From: Alphaproteobacteria bacterium
Lineage (GTDB): Bacteria > Pseudomonadota > Alphaproteobacteria > Rhizobiales > Aestuariivirgaceae
NCBI GenBank assembly: GCA_024639035.1
Contig: JAHEJE010000102.1
Location: 1-9,296, forward strand
Reading direction: 5' to 3'
DNA length: 9,296 nt
The first letter of the stretch is position 1. Every line of letters starts with the position of its first letter. Both the position numbers and the translations under genes were made by a program. The notes beneath the pieces are model-generated. The model had not been told where the DNA came from, did not search any database, and saw only the letters and a program-made list of their open reading frames with translations. Shown piece after piece: positions 1 through 6,381 of the stretch.

Positions 1-1
1 C

Positions 2-1762
2 CCCGGCCGCATCTGGATTGCCCTCGGCGCGGTGATCATTGCCTTTCACCTGTGGCTGATCTTTTCCGGCTTGGTGCCCAATCTGGTGTCGCGGCCGGTG
101 CACATGGCGCTGGCCTTGCCGTTCGTGCTCATCCTGCCGGCACGACCGGGCCTGAAGAGGATCACCGGCATCGCGCTTGCCGCAATCGGCGTTGCCGCCT
201 GTCTGTGGGTTGCCTGGAACCATGGCCGGCTCGCCGATCAATACGGTTTTCTCGAAGGCAGGCTGCAGCTCGCCATTGCCGCAGTCTTGCTCGTCGTCGT
301 CTTGGAAGCCGCGCGCAGGGCGATCGGTTGGCCGCTGCCGCTGGTTGCCGCGCTGGCACTTGTCTACGGCCTGCTCGGCCAGCACATTCCGGGTGAATTC
401 GGTCATGCCGGCACGCCCTTGGCCAGTTTTCTCGGCACCCTCACCATCGCCGAGGGCGGTCTGTGGGGCTCGCTCACCGGCGTCTCGGTCGGTGTCGTGG
501 CGATTTTCGTCATCTTCGGTGCCGTGCTCAATGCCGGCGAGGCCGGACAGGGCTTCATGAACGTCGCGGCGGCCGCGGCCGGCCGCCTCAAGGGCGGGGC
601 GGCCAAGGTCTCGGTCATCTCCTCGGCCCTGTTCGGATCGATATCGGGCTCCGCCTCGGCCAACGTCGCCTCGACCGGCGCCATCACCATGCCGGCCATG
701 ACCCGGCTCGGCTACCCCAAGCGCCTGGCCGCTGCCGTCGAGGCCGTGGCCTCCTCGGGCGGCCAGATCATGCCACCGCTGATGGGCGCCGGCGCCTTCG
801 TCATGGTCGAGCTGACCGGCGTGCCCTACACCGGCATCATGGCCGCCGCGCTGCTCCCTGCCGTACTGTATTTCTTTGCCGTGTGGATCGGCATCAACGC
901 CTATGCCCGCCATGCCGACCTGAAGGGCCTGCCGCCCGGCGAGCAGCCGCCGCTGCGCGATGTGGCGGTGACCTCGGCGTTCTTCCTGGTGCCGTTTTCG
1001 GTGCTGATGTGGGGCATGTTCGTCTCCGGCGTCACCCCGCAATATGCCGCCAGCTTCGCCATCCTCGCCGGCGCGCTGATGCTCGCTTTCGGCATCGACC
1101 TGAAGGCCGATCTCGGAACCTTCGCTGAGCGTCTCGCCACGGCATGCCTGACGGCCGGCAGGCAGGTGGCGATGATCGCTTCGATCATCCTGTGCGCCTC
1201 GATCGTCATCGGCGTCTTGTCGATCACCGGTCTCGGGGTCAAGATCACCTCGCTCATCCTGTCCGGCTCCGGCGGCCTGCTGTGGCCGTCGCTGCTGCTC
1301 ACCGCGCTCGCCTGCCTGGTGCTCGGCATGGAGGTGCCGACGACCGCGGCCTATGTGATCTGCGTCTCCGTCGCCGGTCCGGCGCTGATCCAGCTCGGTC
1401 TCGACCCGCTGCAGGCCCACCTGTTCGTGTTCTGGTTTGCCCTGTTGTCGACCATCACCCCGCCGGTGTGCGGCGCGGTTTTCATCGCCGCCGGCATGAT
1501 CGACGAGAACTGGCTCAAGGTCGCGCTCACCGCCATGGCGCTCGGCGTCGGGCTCTACGTCATTCCGCTCGCCATCATCGCCAACCCGGCGCTGATTGCC
1601 CTGGCCGATACCCCGGTCATGGCGTTGGCCCGCACCGTGCAGGTCGCCGCCGGCCTTGTCGCCATTTCCTATGGCCTGATCGCCCTGCGCGGCCCCGTCG
1701 CCCGTGTGGCAGCGCTTGCCTTGGGGGCCGCCGTCATCTTTGCGCCCGCCGTCATGCCATGA
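2..1762 (+). CDS. TRAP transporter fused permease, TAXI type (5' partial)
   Basis: Inner-membrane permease of a tripartite ATP-independent periplasmic (TRAP) transporter, which moves organic acids inward using an ion gradient together with a periplasmic binding protein. The frame is open to the left edge, so the start lies outside; 586 residues are visible, and fused permeases of this type usually exceed 600, so only a short N-terminal piece is missing. The chain is almost entirely hydrophobic segments separated by short loops, fitting a small DctQ-like part fused to a large DctM-like part. The large-subunit signature is clear at about 635-811 (GSISGSASANVAS, then SSGGQIMPPLMGAGAF), and a second conserved loop (STITPPVCG) lies near 1448-1475. 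These match the TAXI subgroup, in which both permease parts are fused. The substrate cannot be read from sequence. No binding-protein gene is in the window; it may lie upstream. No clear terminator follows the stop. Confidence 0.93.
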   Translation, partial: PGRIWIALGAVIIAFHLWLIFSGLVPNLVSRPVHMALALPFVLILPARPGLKRITGIALAAIGVAACLWVAWNHGRLADQYGFLEGRLQLAIAAVLLVVVLEAARRAIGWPLPLVAALALVYGLLGQHIPGEFGHAGTPLASFLGTLTIAEGGLWGSLTGVSVGVVAIFVIFGAVLNAGEAGQGFMNVAAAAAGRLKGGAAKVSVISSALFGSISGSASANVASTGAITMPAMTRLGYPKRLAAAVEAVASSGGQIMPPLMGAGAFVMVELTGVPYTGIMAAALLPAVLYFFAVWIGINAYARHADLKGLPPGEQPPLRDVAVTSAFFLVPFSVLMWGMFVSGVTPQYAASFAILAGALMLAFGIDLKADLGTFAERLATACLTAGRQVAMIASIILCASIVIGVLSITGLGVKITSLILSGSGGLLWPSLLLTALACLVLGMEVPTTAAYVICVSVAGPALIQLGLDPLQAHLFVFWFALLSTITPPVCGAVFIAAGMIDENWLKVALTAMALGVGLYVIPLAIIANPALIALADTPVMALARTVQVAAGLVAISYGLIALRGPVARVAALALGAAVIFAPAVMP

Positions 1763-1779
1763 GCCCTGATTTTCGGTCC

Positions 1780-1808
1780 TTGGGCGATGTGGTCCCAATG
1801 TATATACT
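1780..1808 (+). promoter_or_regulatory. Candidate sigma-70-type promoter for the DUF4242 gene
   Basis: TTGGGC (1780-1785) and TATACT (1803-1808) are separated by 17 bases. The -10 box matches the consensus at five of six positions and the -35 at three of six. It sits just after the permease stop and would start a transcript near 1815, leaving a leader of about 60 bases before the ATG at 1877. It suggests that the following genes can be transcribed separately from the permease. Seen by eye only. Confidence 0.5.
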
Positions 1809-1866
1809 CCAGCTGCGAGCACCTTGAGGGACCGGGAAGACGGTGCGACGGCAAAAACAACAATAT

Positions 1867-1872
1867 GGAGGA
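1867..1872 (+). promoter_or_regulatory. Ribosome binding site deciding the DUF4242 start
   Basis: GGAGGA lies four bases before the ATG at 1877. The frame is open further upstream, with an ATG at 1865 and another at 1787, but neither has such a site in place, and the 1787 start would lie inside the candidate promoter. The 1877 start is therefore preferred. Confidence 0.75.
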
Positions 1873-1876
1873 TGTC

Positions 1877-2158
1877 ATGACACTGAACCGTTACATCATC
1901 GAACGCGATATTCCCGAGGTCGGCACGTTTGAACGCGAACAGCTCGCCGGCGCGGCCGCCAAGTCCAACGAGGTTCTCGCCGAACTCGGGCCGGACATCC
2001 AGTGGCAGGAAAGCTTTGTCGCCGGCAACAAGACGTTCTGTGTCTATCTCGCCAAGGATGAGGACATTATCCGCAAACACGCCGAGATGAGTGGTTTCCC
2101 GGCCACCAGGATCACCGAAGTGCGCAAGATGATCGACCCCACCACAGCCGCCGGCTGA
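1877..2158 (+). CDS. DUF4242 domain protein (SCO4226-like small protein)
   Basis: A 93-residue protein that is a whole DUF4242 domain with little else. The family pattern is visible: an N-terminal strand (NRYIIERDIP), a helix rich in Ala/Glu, then W43 and the stretch IQWQESFVAG leading to K52, C55 and Y57, and finally H68 with GFPATRITEV at 73-82. The one studied relative I recall, SCO4226 of Streptomyces, is a ferredoxin-like-fold nickel-binding protein; metal binding here is only by analogy. No signal peptide or membrane segment is seen, so it should be cytoplasmic. The stop is 43 bases before the methyltransferase start, with no terminator between, so the two are probably cotranscribed. 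Biological function unknown. Confidence 0.88.
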   Translation: MTLNRYIIERDIPEVGTFEREQLAGAAAKSNEVLAELGPDIQWQESFVAGNKTFCVYLAKDEDIIRKHAEMSGFPATRITEVRKMIDPTTAAG

Positions 2159-2190
2159 ACCCCGCACACGTCACCTGCACAACCATCAAA

Positions 2191-2196
2191 GGAGGG
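2191..2196 (+). promoter_or_regulatory. Ribosome binding site for a GTG start
   Basis: GGAGGG lies five bases before the GTG at 2202. The strong site and good spacing support GTG as the true start of the methyltransferase; the next in-frame ATG would remove the N-terminal part of the domain. Confidence 0.75.
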
Positions 2197-2201
2197 ACCA
2201 G

Positions 2202-3032
2202 GTGAGCGAAGACAAGGTTGCCCGCCATTACACCCACGGCGCCCTCCTGGCGGCCATCGAGGCCGGCCTCGGCAGGCTGGGCAAGTCACCGGACGGCGTC
2301 ACCGTCGAGGACCTGGCGCCGGTCGATGAGTTTCATATCGGCGGCCGCGAGGCCTCGCTGGCGTTTCTTGGCCAGCTGCAGCTTGAGGCATCGATGCATG
2401 TGCTGGATGTCGGATGCGGGCTTGGCGGCGCGGCCCGCTTCACCGCCGCCCAATTCGGCAGCCGGGTGACCGGCATCGACCTGACCCGCGAGTTCGTCGA
2501 AACCGGCCGGGATCTTTGCGCCTGGGTCGGGCTCGGCGAGCGCATTTCGCTCACCTGCGGCAGCGCCCTCGACATGCCGTTCGACGCCGCCACATTCGAT
2601 GCCGCCTACATGATGCATGTCGGCATGAACAATCCCGACAAGGAGGCGTTGTTCGCCGATGTCGCCCGGGTGCTCAAGCCCGGTGCCGTGTTCGGCGTCT
2701 ATGACGTGATGCAGACAAACCCCGGCGAGCTGACCTATCCGGTGCCCTGGGCCGAAACGCCCGCGACCAGCGCCCTGGCCAGCCCCGAGCACTACAAGGC
2801 CGCGCTCGAAGCCGCTGGCTTCACGGTGACGGCAGAACGCAGCCGCCGCCAGTTCGCCATCGATTTCTTTGCCCGAATGCGAGAAAAGTTCGATAGCGCC
2901 GGCGGCCCGCCGCCGCTCGGCACCCACCTGCTGATGGGCGAAACGGCGCCGGTGAAAGCCGCCAACATGTCCCACAACATTTCAGCCGGCCTCATCGCCC
3001 CGGTCGAACTCATCGCCCGCAAGCCGCATTAA
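2202..3032 (+). CDS. Class I SAM-dependent methyltransferase
   Basis: A 276-residue cytoplasmic enzyme that transfers a methyl group from S-adenosylmethionine to an unknown small molecule. The Rossmann-type SAM fold is clear: motif I is LDVGCGLGGAARF (68-80), the acidic residue that should hold the ribose is D93 in TGIDLTREFV, and a post-I acidic region and strand follow at SALDMPFDAATFDAAYMMHV (121-140). ARVLKPGAVFGVYDV (155-169) is the usual late strand region. HIGGRE at 45-50, before motif I, and MHVGMNN (138-144) resemble UbiE/COG2226-type and sarcosine/dimethylglycine N-methyltransferase relatives, but I would not name a substrate. The C-terminal part has a conserved-looking YPVPWA (179-184) and a helix around PEHYKAALEAAGF (195-207) typical of small-molecule enzymes of this group. 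It probably forms a transcription unit with the DUF4242 gene 43 bases upstream. Confidence 0.9.
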   Translation: MSEDKVARHYTHGALLAAIEAGLGRLGKSPDGVTVEDLAPVDEFHIGGREASLAFLGQLQLEASMHVLDVGCGLGGAARFTAAQFGSRVTGIDLTREFVETGRDLCAWVGLGERISLTCGSALDMPFDAATFDAAYMMHVGMNNPDKEALFADVARVLKPGAVFGVYDVMQTNPGELTYPVPWAETPATSALASPEHYKAALEAAGFTVTAERSRRQFAIDFFARMREKFDSAGGPPPLGTHLLMGETAPVKAANMSHNISAGLIAPVELIARKPH

Positions 3033-3045
3033 CGCCGCGCGCGCC

Positions 3046-3086
3046 GCAAATGTCCGGCATGCGGAAGTCCTGCAGCGGACATTTGC
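3046..3086. repeat. Perfect 11-bp inverted repeat with 19-base spacer
   Basis: GCAAATGTCCG (3046-3056) is matched exactly by CGGACATTTGC (3076-3086). The spacer itself can pair partly (GGA with TCC around 3063-3070). It starts 14 bases after the methyltransferase stop. No T-run follows the right arm, so it is a poor intrinsic terminator. It could be a 3' stabilising hairpin, an operator, or one copy of a dispersed intergenic repeat; the sequence alone does not decide. Confidence 0.7.
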
Positions 3087-3112
3087 CGAACCGGGCAGGT
3101 CTGGGGTATCCT
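3083..3112 (+). promoter_or_regulatory. Possible promoter for the ribbon-helix-helix gene
   Basis: TTGCCG (3083-3088) and TATCCT (3107-3112) are 18 bases apart; each matches four of six consensus positions. The -35 box overlaps the right arm of the inverted repeat at 3046-3086. A transcript would start near 3119, giving a leader of about 70 bases. Moderate match only. Confidence 0.3.
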
Positions 3113-3179
3113 TGCGGCCAAGCCCAAACAAGAACAAGCGGGCTGTTCCGCAAGGCGCCTTATGTGCCGTGCGGATCTT

Positions 3180-3185
3180 GGAGGA
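3180..3185 (+). promoter_or_regulatory. Ribosome binding site deciding the ribbon-helix-helix start
   Basis: GGAGGA, followed by AA, lies six bases before the ATG at 3192. The frame also has an ATG at 3162, but that would lack a site and add ten residues before the conserved N-terminal MCQIF, so 3192 is preferred. Confidence 0.8.
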
Positions 3186-3191
3186 AATGTC

Positions 3192-3506
3192 ATGTGTCAG
3201 ATTTTTGCCGGACAGGACCCGGCCAATTATGCCTGCGAAACCCGCTCTGTACGCCTGATGGGGCATGCCACCAGCGTGCGCCTGGAGGCCAAGTTCTGGC
3301 TGGTGCTCGAACAGCTTGCCGAAGCCCAGGGCATGCCGATGTCGAAATTCCTGACCCGGCTCTACGAGGAAGCTCTCGACATCCACGGCGAGGTGGCCAA
3401 TTTTGCATCGCTCCTGCGTTGCTGCTGCCTGAACTATCTCGATCCGGAGTTCGATCACGACCAGCTTGCCGAAGAGGCAAAGCAGGCCCTCAGCTCCGCC
3501 GCGTGA
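3192..3506 (+). CDS. Ribbon-helix-helix domain protein (RHH_4-like)
   Basis: A 104-residue protein of the alphaproteobacterial type that begins MCQIFAGQDP and carries a ribbon-helix-helix-like fold. The putative strand is TRSVRLMGHATSVRLE (17-32), followed by two helices (FWLVLEQLAEAQGM at 35-48 and SKFLTRLYEEALDIHG at 51-66), and then the family-typical stretch NFASLLRCCCLNYL (70-83). RHH proteins are usually small dimeric DNA-binding regulators, but for this subgroup I know of no proven targets, so a regulatory role is inferred. Cysteines at 2, 15 and 77-79 are notable for such a small protein and could bind a metal or sense redox state; nothing in the sequence proves it. The gene stands alone: about 160 bases separate it from each neighbour. 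The inverted repeat upstream could be its own operator. Confidence 0.82.
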   Translation: MCQIFAGQDPANYACETRSVRLMGHATSVRLEAKFWLVLEQLAEAQGMPMSKFLTRLYEEALDIHGEVANFASLLRCCCLNYLDPEFDHDQLAEEAKQALSSAA

Positions 3507-3531
3507 TCGCCGACGGGTGCCGCACGCTGTA

Positions 3532-3546
3532 GTATTTGAATAATAC
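3532..3546. repeat. Short AT-rich inverted repeat
   Basis: GTATT and AATAC flank a five-base centre (TGAAT) in an AT-rich island of otherwise GC-rich DNA, 26 bases after the ribbon-helix-helix stop and upstream of the VOC gene. It could be a regulator site for the VOC-dehydrogenase operon. I found no convincing -35/-10 pair in the 165-base gap 3507-3671. Confidence 0.25.
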
Positions 3547-3660
3547 CACCGGACTGTTCCTTGCCGGTACATTGAACGCACTCTGTGTCGACAATCGCGC
3601 TTATCGCGCATGGTTCAGTGCGTCCCGGCCGCATATTCTGGATGGCGCCCGGATGGAAGC

Positions 3661-3667
3661 GAGGAGG
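3661..3667 (+). promoter_or_regulatory. Ribosome binding site deciding the VOC start
   Basis: GAGGAGG lies four bases before the ATG at 3672. The frame is open back to an ATG at 3585, but that start has no comparable site and would add 29 residues absent from the glyoxalase fold, whose first metal ligand normally comes within the first ten residues. Confidence 0.8.
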
Positions 3668-3671
3668 CATA

Positions 3672-4067
3672 ATGGCCAAAGCCATACATATGATGGTGCG
3701 GGTTATGGATGAAGCCCGCTCGGTGGAGTTCTACGGCAAGGCTTTCGGGCTCGACGTTGCCGACCGGTTTGAATTCGACGGCTTCACATTGGTCTACCTG
3801 AAGAACCCGGAAAACGATTTCGAGGTCGAGTTGACCGTCAACCACGGCCAGACCGAGCCTTACACCCACGGCACCGGATACGGCCATCTCGCTGTCTCGG
3901 TCGACGATGTCGAGGCCGAACACGAGCGCATCGCCGCGGCCGGCATCGAGCCGACGCCGGTCAAGGAATTCCATCGCGATGGGGCCCTGATGGCCAGGTT
4001 CTTTTTCGTGCAGGACCCGGACGGCTACAAGATCGAGGTGTTGCAGCGCCACGGCCGCTACACATGA
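3672..4067 (+). CDS. Glyoxalase I-like VOC family protein (lactoylglutathione lyase type)
   Basis: A 131-residue cytoplasmic metalloenzyme. Glyoxalase I turns the methylglyoxal-glutathione hemithioacetal into S-lactoylglutathione. The length matches E. coli GloA (135 residues), and all four expected metal ligands can be placed by alignment from memory: H6 (IHMMVRV), E53 (EVELTVNHG), H72 (GYGHLAVSV) and E122 (DPDGYKIEV). The two beta-alpha-beta-beta-beta halves run from 1 to about 60 and 68 to about 128. DEARSVEFYGKAFGL (13-27) is the usual first helix. It looks active rather than degenerate, but VOC proteins vary in substrate, so another aldehyde adduct is possible. It is the first gene of a probable operon: the small-subunit gene starts 38 bases after its stop. 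This suggests it clears a reactive aldehyde linked to the dehydrogenase, which is inference. Confidence 0.88.
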   Translation: MAKAIHMMVRVMDEARSVEFYGKAFGLDVADRFEFDGFTLVYLKNPENDFEVELTVNHGQTEPYTHGTGYGHLAVSVDDVEAEHERIAAAGIEPTPVKEFHRDGALMARFFFVQDPDGYKIEVLQRHGRYT

Positions 4068-4094
4068 TTTACCGCGCCCCGGCGCCGCGACTTG

Positions 4095-4100
4095 AGGAGG
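4095..4100 (+). promoter_or_regulatory. Ribosome binding site deciding the small-subunit start
   Basis: AGGAGG lies five bases before the ATG at 4106. An earlier in-frame ATG at 4064 overlaps the VOC stop codon (ATGA), but it would put 14 extra residues, including a run of glutamates, before the Tat signal and has a weaker site. The 4106 start is preferred. Confidence 0.75.
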
Positions 4101-4105
4101 AGAAA

Positions 4106-4648
4106 ATGACGACAGTCTATGAACAGCGAACCGGCCTGACCCGCCGCGAGATGCTGAAACGGTCCGGCGCGGCCGGGGCGACGGCGATGCTGGTGATCTC
4201 CGGCAGCGCGGTCATCGCCGCCAACCGGGCCTGGGGCCTTGAGGTCACTGCTCTGAAGCCTGAGACCATGGCGACACTGATCCAGATGGCGCGCGACATC
4301 TATCCGCACGATCACGTCCCGGACAAGTTCTATGCCATTGCCATGAAGGGTTACGATAGCGAAATGGCCGCCAAGGACGCCGCCAAGAAGGACATGATCG
4401 AAGCCGCGATTGCTGACCTCGATGCCAGGGCCGGAGCCGGTGGTTACCTCGGGCTCGGCTGGGAGGAAGACCGTATCGCGGTCCTCAAGCAGATTGAGGG
4501 CACCGACTTCTTCAAGATGGTGCGCGGCGGCTTGGTGACCGGCCTCTACAACCAGAAGGAGCTTTGGCCGCTGTTCGGTTACGAAGGCGAGTCCTTTTCC
4601 AAGGGCGGTTATATCGACCGCGGCTTCAACGACATCGAATGGCTTTAA
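4106..4648 (+). CDS. Tat-exported small subunit of a GMC dehydrogenase (gluconate 2-dehydrogenase subunit 3-like)
   Basis: A 180-residue partner protein for the flavin subunit encoded next. A twin-arginine signal is clear: LTRREMLKRSG (11-21, R13-R14), then a hydrophobic stretch GATAMLVISGSAVIAA (24-39) and a plausible cleavage site near AWG-LE (after residue 44). The mature part, from LKPETMATLIQMARDIYPHD (50-69) to the tail SKGGYIDRGFNDIEWL, resembles subunit 3 of membrane-bound gluconate, fructose and sorbitol dehydrogenases. In those complexes the small subunit has no cofactor and carries the folded flavin subunit through the Tat pathway to the periplasm, because the large subunit has no signal of its own; that fits here. 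Gap to the GMC gene is 45 bases, with no terminator. The mature part has no cysteine that would suggest a heme or cluster. Confidence 0.88.
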   Translation: MTTVYEQRTGLTRREMLKRSGAAGATAMLVISGSAVIAANRAWGLEVTALKPETMATLIQMARDIYPHDHVPDKFYAIAMKGYDSEMAAKDAAKKDMIEAAIADLDARAGAGGYLGLGWEEDRIAVLKQIEGTDFFKMVRGGLVTGLYNQKELWPLFGYEGESFSKGGYIDRGFNDIEWL

Positions 4649-4693
4649 GGCGGACCCGGCGCCTGGCGGCGCACTCCGTGGGAGGAAATTGAA

Positions 4694-6265
4694 ATGGCAG
4701 CACCTTACGACCTGAACGACGACAGCGTCGTCGTCATCATCGGTTCCGGCGCCGGCGGCGGAACGCTCGGCAGTGCATTGGCGCAGCAGGGCGTCGACGT
4801 GGTCATTCTCGAGGCCGGCAAGCGCGTCGAGTACGACGATTTCATCAACGACGAATGGGGCTCCTTCGGCCAACTCGCCTGGCTCGACAACCGCACCACG
4901 TCCGGCAACTGGCGGGTATCGCAGGACTTTGCGAACCTGCCGGCCTGGATCGTCAAGGCGGTTGGCGGCACCACCACCCACTGGGCCGGAGCGTCGCTGC
5001 GCTTCCAGGAGCACGAACTCAAGGCCCTGACCAACTACGGTCCGGTAGAGGGCGCCAACCTGCTCGACTGGCCGCTTACTCTGGCCGACCTCGAGCCGTA
5101 CTACGCCAAGGCCGAGGACAACATGGGCGTGACCCGCACCAACGGCATCCCCGGGCTGCCCGCCAGCAACAACTTCAAGATCTTCGAAGCCGGCGCCAAG
5201 GCGCTTGGTTACAAGGACGTTCACACCGGCCGTATGGCAATCAACTCCGAAGCGCGCGACGAGCGCAGTGCCTGCCAGCAGACCGGCTTCTGCTTCCAGG
5301 GCTGCAAATGGGGCGCCAAGTGGTCGACGCTCTATGTCGACATCCCCAAGGGCGAAGCAACCGGCAAGCTGGAAGTGCGCTCCCAAAGCCACGTCCTGAA
5401 GATCGAGCACAACGATGCCGGCAAGGTGACCGGTGTCGTCTATGCCGACAAGGATGGCAACCAGCAGGTTCAAAAGGCCCGCATCGTGTGCGTCGCCGGC
5501 AACTCCTTTGAGAGCCCGCGGATGTTGCTCAACTCGGCATCGGCGAAGTTCCCCGACGGTCTGGCGAATTCGTCGGGCCAGGTCGGCAAGAATTACATGC
5601 GTCACATGACCGGTTCGGTCTATGCGGTGTTCGACAAGCCGGTGCACTTCTATCGCGGCACGACCATGGCCGGCATCATCCAGGACGAGTCCAGGCACGA
5701 TCCCTCGCGTGGCTTCGTCGGTGGCTACGAGCTGGAGACGTTGGCCCTCGGCCTGCCGTTCATGGCGGCGTTTCTCAACCCCGGCGGCTGGGGTCGCAGT
5801 TTCACCTCGGCGCTTGATGGCTATGACCGCATGGCCGGCATGTGGATCGTCGGCGAGGACATGCCGCAAGAAAAGAACGCCGTGACGCTGCACCCGGACG
5901 CCAAGGACCAATACGGCATGCCGGTGCCGAATGTGCATTTCGACGACCACCCCAACGACGTGGCAATGCGCAACCACGCCTACAGCCAGGGCATGGCGCT
6001 GTACGATGCGGTCGGCGCAACGCAGACCTACCCGACGCCGCCGTACCCGTCCACGCACAATCTCGGTACCAACCGGATGAGCGAGAAGCCACAGGACGGC
6101 GTGGTCAACAAGTGGGGTCAGACCCACGACATCGCCAATCTTTTCGTGTCCGACGGCAGCCAGTTCACCACCGGCGCGGCCGAGAACCCGACGCTGACCA
6201 TCGTCGCTCTGGCTTTGCGCCAGGCCGACCACATCGCCAGCCAGATGTCCAAGGGCGAACTCTAG
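4694..6265 (+). CDS. FAD-dependent GMC dehydrogenase, large subunit with Fe-S cysteine motif
   Basis: A 523-residue flavoprotein expected to oxidise an alcohol, sugar or sugar acid in the periplasm. The FAD dinucleotide-binding motif is IIGSGAGGGTLGSALAQQG (15-33) with the ribose-binding acid at E40 (VVILEAG); GGTTTHWAGAS (91-101) is the next flavin-contact region. The C-terminal domain has H455 in STHNLGTNRMS and N498 in AAENPTLTI, the expected catalytic His/Asn pair of the GMC family. C194, C200 and C204 (C-x5-C-x3-C) match the spacing I recall for the [3Fe-4S] ligands of the FAD glucose and fructose dehydrogenase large subunits. There is no signal peptide, so export with the Tat small subunit is expected. 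ATG 4694 follows GGGAGGA at 4680-4686. The usual cytochrome c subunit is not next door: a terminator follows 27 bases after the stop. Substrate unknown; gluconate-, fructose- or sorbitol-type are all possible. Confidence 0.92.
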   Translation: MAAPYDLNDDSVVVIIGSGAGGGTLGSALAQQGVDVVILEAGKRVEYDDFINDEWGSFGQLAWLDNRTTSGNWRVSQDFANLPAWIVKAVGGTTTHWAGASLRFQEHELKALTNYGPVEGANLLDWPLTLADLEPYYAKAEDNMGVTRTNGIPGLPASNNFKIFEAGAKALGYKDVHTGRMAINSEARDERSACQQTGFCFQGCKWGAKWSTLYVDIPKGEATGKLEVRSQSHVLKIEHNDAGKVTGVVYADKDGNQQVQKARIVCVAGNSFESPRMLLNSASAKFPDGLANSSGQVGKNYMRHMTGSVYAVFDKPVHFYRGTTMAGIIQDESRHDPSRGFVGGYELETLALGLPFMAAFLNPGGWGRSFTSALDGYDRMAGMWIVGEDMPQEKNAVTLHPDAKDQYGMPVPNVHFDDHPNDVAMRNHAYSQGMALYDAVGATQTYPTPPYPSTHNLGTNRMSEKPQDGVVNKWGQTHDIANLFVSDGSQFTTGAAENPTLTIVALALRQADHIASQMSKGEL

Positions 6266-6292
6266 CGGCTTGTGCCCTCACAGCATGTCCAG

Positions 6293-6318
6293 CCGGCGGA
6301 GACATCTCCGCCGGTTTT
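6293..6318 (+). terminator. Intrinsic terminator after the GMC gene
   Basis: CCGGCGGAGA (6293-6302) pairs perfectly with TCTCCGCCGG (6305-6314), in practice an eight-pair GC-rich stem with a six-base loop, followed directly by TTTT (6315-6318). It starts 27 bases after the GMC stop and marks the end of the VOC-small subunit-GMC operon. Confidence 0.88.
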
Positions 6319-6381
6319 CCATTGCGACCTTGCGCCACCAGCAGAACGAGAAATGGCCTGCATCTGTCTGGCCCGCGAGCG

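Noticed and set aside
463..1128. Plus-strand frames of 221 and 227 codons inside the permease gene (463-1128 and 1144-1827)
   Set aside because: They are out of frame with the clear TRAP permease, very rich in Arg, and show no motif or ribosome site.
2286..2975. A 229-codon minus-strand frame opposite the methyltransferase
   Set aside because: The sense strand has complete SAM-binding motifs; the antisense frame has shadow composition and no motif.
4058..6232. A 724-codon open frame on the minus strand, opposite the small subunit and GMC genes
   Set aside because: Both plus-strand genes are clear family members and lie in the same frame, so their G/C third-position bias keeps one antisense frame free of stops across both. 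The translation is rich in His, Val, Gly and Asp with no recognisable domain, typical of a shadow frame.
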